Shown piece after piece: positions 6,271-10,221 of a DNA stretch of 10,221 nucleotides. This stretch comes from JBBSEZ01 sp038239195 (GTDB taxonomy: Bacteria > Planctomycetota > Planctomycetia > Gemmatales > Gemmataceae), in assembly GCA_038239195.1 (NCBI GenBank), contig JBBSEZ010000367.1, forward strand, positions 1-10,221. The letters are read 5' to 3'. The notes under the pieces are model-generated. The model was not told where the DNA came from and ran no database searches. It worked only from the letters and a program-made list of their open reading frames with translations. Made by a program: the position numbers and the translations under genes. Each line of letters begins with the position of its first letter. Position 1 is the first letter of the stretch.

Positions 6271-9200
6271 ATGCCCAACCCCTTCTTCGAACACCCGATC
6301 CTGAACTCGCCCTACGAGTGCCCGGGGCAGCACTGGGAGCTCGACGATCAGGGGCAGCCGACGCAAAAGATCATCGAGAGCCGTCGCCGGGCCGAGTTCA
6401 TCACCCCGATCCCCAAGCCGAAGAAACGCAAAGGGGCGCCCGCTCAGAAGAGTTTTGTCTTCGACGAGGGCAAGGGGCTTTCGACCCAGGAGCAGCAGTA
6501 CGATCCTACGTCGATCATCAACGAGGTGCGCGGCCACGTGAGCCGGTGGCGGGCGTGGCCCAACTCGCGCGATTGGCAGGTGACTCCCGAGACGGCCCGC
6601 TTGCTGCAACACTGGCGGCTTCACAAGTTCAGCGGCGCCCGCCCCTTCTTCTGCCAGGTCGAAGCAGCCGAGACCGCCATCTGGTTGATGGAGGTCGCCC
6701 CCGAATCCAAGGCTGGAAAGGCCCTCCTCGACCATCTGGCGAGGGCCAGCCAGGACGCCAACCCCGAGCTCCTGCGCCTCGCCTTGAAGCTCGCCACCGG
6801 CGCGGGCAAGACCACCGTCATGGCGATGCTGATCGCGTGGCAGTCGATCAACGCCGCGCGGCGCCCCGGCAGCAAGCGCTTCACGCGCGGGTTTCTCGTC
6901 GTCGCGCCAGGGCTCACCATCAAGGACCGTCTTCGCGTCCTCCAGCCGAACGACCCCGACAGCTACTATGCCAGCCGCGAGCTCGTTCCCGGCGACATGC
7001 TCGACGACGTCCATCGGGCGAAGATCGTCATCACCAACTACCACGCCTTCAAGCTCCGCGAGCGCATCGAGCTCTCCGCCGGCGGGCGCTCCTTGCTCCA
7101 GGGGCGGGGCGAGGAACTGAACACCCGGGAGACTGAGGGCCAGATGCTCCAGCGGGTGATGCCCGACCTCATGGGCATGAAGAACGTTCTCGTGCTCAAC
7201 GACGAGGCGCACCACTGCTACCGCGAGAAGCCGACGGAAGGGGACGAAGCGGACCTGAAGGGAGACGAGAAGAAGGAGGCCCAGAAGAACAACGAGGCGG
7301 CCCGGCTGTGGATCTCCGGCCTGGAGGCCGTGAACCGCAAGCTCGGCCTGGCCCGCGTCATCGACCTGTCGGCGACGCCCTTCTTCCTCCGCGGCTCCGG
7401 CTACGCGGAGGGCACGCTGTTCCCGTGGACCATGAGTGACTTCTCCCTCATGGACGCCATCGAGTGCGGCATCGTCAAGCTGCCGCGCGTGCCCGTCGCG
7501 GAAAACATCCCCGGCAGCGAGATGCCGGTGTTCCGCAACCTCTGGGAGAACATCCGCAACGACATGCCCAGGAAGGGGCGCGGCAAGGCCGAGGGGCTCG
7601 ACCCCCTCAAGCTGCCCACGCGGCTGCAAACGGCCCTGCAAGCGCTCTACGGGCACTACGAGAAGACCTACGATCTCTGGGAGAAAGCCGGCATCCGCGT
7701 GCCGCCGTGCTTCATCGTCGTCTGCAACAACACCTCCACCTCCAAACTGGTGTACGACTTCATCTCCGGCTTCCACCGCAAGCACGAAGACGGCACCACC
7801 ACGCCGGAGAACGGCCGCCTCGCCCTGTTCCGCAACTTCGACGAGCACGGCAACCCGCTCCCGCGCCCGAATACCTTGCTCATCGACAGCGAACAGCTCG
7901 AAGCGGGCGACGCGCTCGATACCAACTTTCGCGCCATGGCCGCGGATGAGATCGATCGCTTCCGCCGCGAGATCACCGAGCGCACCGGAGACCAGCGGAA
8001 GGCCGAGACCATCACCGACCAGGAGCTCCTTCGCGAGGTCATGAACACCGTCGGCAAGCCCGGGCAGCTGGGCGGCTCCATCCGCTGCGTCGTCTCGGTG
8101 TCGATGCTCACGGAAGGCTGGGACGCGAACACCGTGACCCACGTCCTCGGCATCCGCGCCTTCGGCACGCAGCTCCTGTGCGAGCAAGTCATCGGCCGCG
8201 CCCTGCGCCGCCAGTCCTACGACCTCAACGAGAAGGGCCTCTTCAACGTGGAGTATGCCGACGTCTTCGGCATTCCCTTCGACTTCACGGCCAAGCCGGT
8301 CGTCGCCCCGCCGCAGCCGCCGCGCGAGACCATCCAGGTCAAGGCCGTGCGACCCGACCGCGACGCCCTCGAAATCCGCTTCCCGCGCGTCGAAGGCTAT
8401 CGCGTGGAATTGCCGGAGGAGCGCCTCGAAGCCAAATTCAACGACGAATCCATCCTGGTGCTCAGCCCCGAGCTCGTTGGCCCGTCCATCACGCGGAACT
8501 CCGGCATCATCGGGGAGAGCATCGACCTCAGCCTGGAGCACCTGGGCGACATGCGGCCGTCCACGCTGCTCTTCCACGTCACCCACCGCCTGCTCTACAC
8601 GAAATGGCGCGACCCCGGCGAGGAGCCCAGGCTCCATCTCTTTGGCCAGCTCAAGCGCGTCACCAAGCAGTGGCTCGAAAGCTGCCTCGGCTGCAAGGGC
8701 GACACCTATCCCGCGCTCCTCATGTATCAGGAGCTGGCCGACATGGCCTGCAACAAGATCACTGCGGGCATCACGCGGGCCATGAGCGACGAGCGCCCCA
8801 TCAAGGCGCTGCTCGACCCCTACAACCCCACAGGCTCGACCCAGCATGTCCGCTTCAACACCTCGAAAACCGACCGCTGGGAGACGGACGCCCGCCGCTG
8901 CCACGTCAACTGGGTGATCCTCGACAGCGACTGGGAGGCCGAGTTCTGCCGCGTGGCCGAGTCGCACCCCAGGGTGCGGGCCTACGTGAAGAACCACAGC
9001 CTCGGGCTCGAAGTGCCCTACCTCTACGGCTCGGAGACGCGCAAGTATCGGCCCGACTTCATCGTGCTGGTTGACGACGGCCACGGCCCCGACGACCTCT
9101 TGCACCTCGTCGTGGAGATCAAGGGCTACCGGCGCGAGGACGCGAAGGAGAAGAAGGCGACGATGGAGACCTACTGGGTGCCGGGAGTGAACCATCTCAA

Positions 9201-9318
9201 GAAGCACGGCCGCTGGGGCTTCGCCGAGCTCACCGACGTCTATGAGATCGCGGCCGACTTCAAGGCGAAGGTCGAGAGCGAGTTCAATAAGATGATCGTG
9301 CAGGCCGCCTCGTTGTAG
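6271..9318 (+). CDS. Type III Res-like restriction endonuclease (BPTD_3080 family helicase-nuclease)
   Basis: This is a large cytoplasmic DNA-translocating restriction-type enzyme: a superfamily 2 ATPase motor fused to a nuclease, 1,015 residues. The N-terminus (MPNPFFEHPILNSPYE, then ESRRRAEFITPIPKPKK) is characteristic of the family. Motor motifs in order are Walker A ATGAGKTT (175-182), Walker B DEAHH (311-315), SATP (367-370), LTEGWDAN (613-620) and motif VI QVIGRALRR (639-647). The C-terminal PD-(D/E)xK nuclease shows PD (928-929) and EIK (949-951). All key residues are intact. ATG 6271 has AGGA 7 nt upstream and begins the conserved N-terminus. The frame is open further back to 6064, but that passes through REP repeats. 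The last codon TTG and the stop TAG lie inside a REP unit. Family members usually work with a DNA methyltransferase. None is next to it here, as the neighbours are a membrane protein and a transposase. Confidence 0.93.
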   Translation: MPNPFFEHPILNSPYECPGQHWELDDQGQPTQKIIESRRRAEFITPIPKPKKRKGAPAQKSFVFDEGKGLSTQEQQYDPTSIINEVRGHVSRWRAWPNSRDWQVTPETARLLQHWRLHKFSGARPFFCQVEAAETAIWLMEVAPESKAGKALLDHLARASQDANPELLRLALKLATGAGKTTVMAMLIAWQSINAARRPGSKRFTRGFLVVAPGLTIKDRLRVLQPNDPDSYYASRELVPGDMLDDVHRAKIVITNYHAFKLRERIELSAGGRSLLQGRGEELNTRETEGQMLQRVMPDLMGMKNVLVLNDEAHHCYREKPTEGDEADLKGDEKKEAQKNNEAARLWISGLEAVNRKLGLARVIDLSATPFFLRGSGYAEGTLFPWTMSDFSLMDAIECGIVKLPRVPVAENIPGSEMPVFRNLWENIRNDMPRKGRGKAEGLDPLKLPTRLQTALQALYGHYEKTYDLWEKAGIRVPPCFIVVCNNTSTSKLVYDFISGFHRKHEDGTTTPENGRLALFRNFDEHGNPLPRPNTLLIDSEQLEAGDALDTNFRAMAADEIDRFRREITERTGDQRKAETITDQELLREVMNTVGKPGQLGGSIRCVVSVSMLTEGWDANTVTHVLGIRAFGTQLLCEQVIGRALRRQSYDLNEKGLFNVEYADVFGIPFDFTAKPVVAPPQPPRETIQVKAVRPDRDALEIRFPRVEGYRVELPEERLEAKFNDESILVLSPELVGPSITRNSGIIGESIDLSLEHLGDMRPSTLLFHVTHRLLYTKWRDPGEEPRLHLFGQLKRVTKQWLESCLGCKGDTYPALLMYQELADMACNKITAGITRAMSDERPIKALLDPYNPTGSTQHVRFNTSKTDRWETDARRCHVNWVILDSDWEAEFCRVAESHPRVRAYVKNHSLGLEVPYLYGSETRKYRPDFIVLVDDGHGPDDLLHLVVEIKGYRREDAKEKKATMETYWVPGVNHLKKHGRWGFAELTDVYEIAADFKAKVESEFNKMIVQAASL

Positions 9319-9410
9319 GACGGCTCTCCTGAGCCGTCCTCCGAACCGGACGGCGCAGGAGAGCCGTCCTACAAGGAGGCGGCCCGTAGGACGGCTCTCC
9401 TGCGCCGTCC
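9313..9410. repeat. REP cluster, three units upstream of the RAYT gene
   Basis: Unit R1 (9313-9340, +) has the GTAG foot at 9315-9318, arm GACGGCTC, loop TCCT and arm GAGCCGTC. R2 (9348-9374, -) and R3 (9386-9410, +) carry GCGCCGTC as the second arm, a shared stem mismatch. R2 and R3 are perfect inverted copies separated by 13 nt, like a BIME pair. R1 supplies the stop codon of the nuclease gene. The hairpins could protect or terminate its mRNA. The remaining 9411-9455 carries only a weak AGGA (9444-9447) before the transposase start. Confidence 0.9.
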
Positions 9411-9455
9411 GAAGCGCACCGCTTTCCCGAGAAGAAGCCCCCCAGGATCGCGCTC

Positions 9456-10139
9456 ATGTGGAACCTTCCGCCACCGCCGGGCTTCCGAGGCCTCCAGCCG
9501 GACCTGCCCCTCACCGTTTACCAGCGCCATCTGCCCCACTGGCGCCAGGACGGGGCCACGTACTTCGTCACCTTCCGCCTGGGCGACTCTCTGCCCCAAA
9601 GCAAGCTGGACGAGTTGGCCCTCCTCAAAGTGGAATGGGAACGACAACATCCCGAGCCGCAGCCGGCCGAGGCCCTCGAAAAGCTGGCACGGCAGGCGTA
9701 CGAGCGGGTCGAACGCTGGCTCGATGAAGGAATGGGCGATTGCCTGTTGAAGCAAGCCCCTCTGGCCGCGCACTTGGCCTCCGCCATGCACCACTTCGAC
9801 GGCGACCGCTACGAGCTCGGTTGCTACGTCGTCATGCCCAATCACGCCCATGCGATCGTGCGGCCCTTGATGCCGGAGGCGCACCCGCTCGAAGCGATCG
9901 TGGGCAGTTGGAAGAAGTACAGCGCGCGGCGGATCAATGCCGAACTGCAGCGAACGGGGGACTTGTGGCAGGAGGAAGGGTACGACCGAATCATTCGCGA
10001 CGAGGAGCACCTCTGGCGCGTGCTTCAGTACGCGGGCGCGAACCCCGACAGGGCGAAGCTACCTCGCGCCAGCTGTCCGTTGTGGGCTCGGCCCGCGTGG
10101 GTAGCGCTCGGGTGGAGGTTCGACGGGCTTGCGCCTTGA
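9456..10139 (+). CDS. REP-associated tyrosine transposase (RAYT, Y1/HUH family)
   Basis: This is a single-strand DNA transposase related to IS200/IS605 TnpA and thought to cut and spread REP hairpins. It has 227 residues. The N-terminal strand is GATYFVTFRLGDSLP (33-47). The HUH metal site is H130-A-H132 within YVVMPNHAHAIV (124-135). The likely catalytic tyrosine is Y176 in WQEEGYDRIIRDEEHLWRVL (171-190), and the family tail QYAGANPDRAKL follows at 191-202. Residues 203-227 are an unmatched, Arg/Trp-rich tail. Compared with the frequent His-rich version of this region (as in RYHDH) it reads GYDRI, so the residues around the tyrosine are less canonical. All core residues are present, so the enzyme looks intact. 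REP units flank it closely on both sides, with the last GTAG-type copy 10 nt after the stop. There is no TnpB and there are no IS ends, which separates it from a complete IS200/IS605. Confidence 0.92.
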   Translation: MWNLPPPPGFRGLQPDLPLTVYQRHLPHWRQDGATYFVTFRLGDSLPQSKLDELALLKVEWERQHPEPQPAEALEKLARQAYERVERWLDEGMGDCLLKQAPLAAHLASAMHHFDGDRYELGCYVVMPNHAHAIVRPLMPEAHPLEAIVGSWKKYSARRINAELQRTGDLWQEEGYDRIIRDEEHLWRVLQYAGANPDRAKLPRASCPLWARPAWVALGWRFDGLAP

Positions 10140-10149
10140 CGGCCTGCCC

Positions 10150-10221
10150 GGACGGCTCAGGAGAGCCGTCCTACAAGGGGCGGGACAAGGCGCCTTGCCT
10201 CGTAGGACGGCTCTCCTGAGC
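10150..10221. repeat. REP pair downstream of the RAYT gene (second unit cut by window end)
   Basis: R4 (10150-10176) is on the minus strand, with the foot complement CTAC at 10171-10174 and perfect arms GACGGCTC/GAGCCGTC. R5 (10202-10221, +) begins with GTAG and runs off the window. The spacer holds a 12-nt palindrome CAAGGCGCCTTG (10186-10197). R4 and R5 face each other as an inverted pair, like R2 and R3 upstream. Confidence 0.88.

Noticed and set aside
5680..9207. A 1,175-codon minus-strand open frame opposite the nuclease
   Set aside because: It is a GC-bias shadow. The plus strand shows a full set of helicase and nuclease motifs, and this frame shows none.
9313..10221. A complete IS200/IS605 insertion sequence
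   Set aside because: There is no TnpB/IscB gene and no typical subterminal left and right ends. The HUH protein and its REP flanks fit a RAYT locus better.

Overview
The window is very GC-rich DNA, visibly around 70% G+C. It looks like a free-living, large-genome bacterium with many intergenic repeats. The gene families, the repeat style and the codon bias would fit Planctomycetota (Gemmata-like lineages) or a similar high-GC phylum. No rRNA or marker gene is present, so the lineage is an inference.

Left part (129-4420, + strand): a cell-surface polysaccharide cluster. It holds an ABC-2 type permease (Wzm-like), an ATPase with a C-terminal glycan-recognition-type extension (Wzt-like) and two family 2 glycosyltransferases that overlap by ATGA. 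Together they would build a glycan on a lipid carrier and export it across the inner membrane. A palindromic 141-bp repeat fills the gap between permease and ATPase. The first 114 bases are almost pure G/C homopolymer blocks and may be an assembly-end artefact.

Middle (about 4421-6049, - strand): a polytopic membrane protein resembling GT-C/family 39 glycosyltransferases, convergent with the second glycosyltransferase. Its frame has no stop where the recognisable protein ends. It stays open to 3416, antisense to the neighbouring gene, so the 3' end is unresolved.

Right part (6050-10221): a 1,015-residue helicase-nuclease of the type III Res-like BPTD_3080 family, followed by a REP-associated tyrosine transposase (RAYT, Y1/HUH). 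REP hairpins with the classical GTAG foot lie on both sides of both genes: three units at 6136-6227, three at 9313-9410, and one complete plus one cut unit at 10150-10221. The last codon and stop of the nuclease gene lie inside a REP unit. No DNA methyltransferase is visible next to the nuclease. The most interesting structure is therefore a REP/RAYT locus (REPtron) coupled to an unpartnered restriction-type gene enclosed by the same REP family.

No tRNA, rRNA, CRISPR array, integrase or origin was recognised. No convincing sigma-70-like promoter could be picked out by eye.
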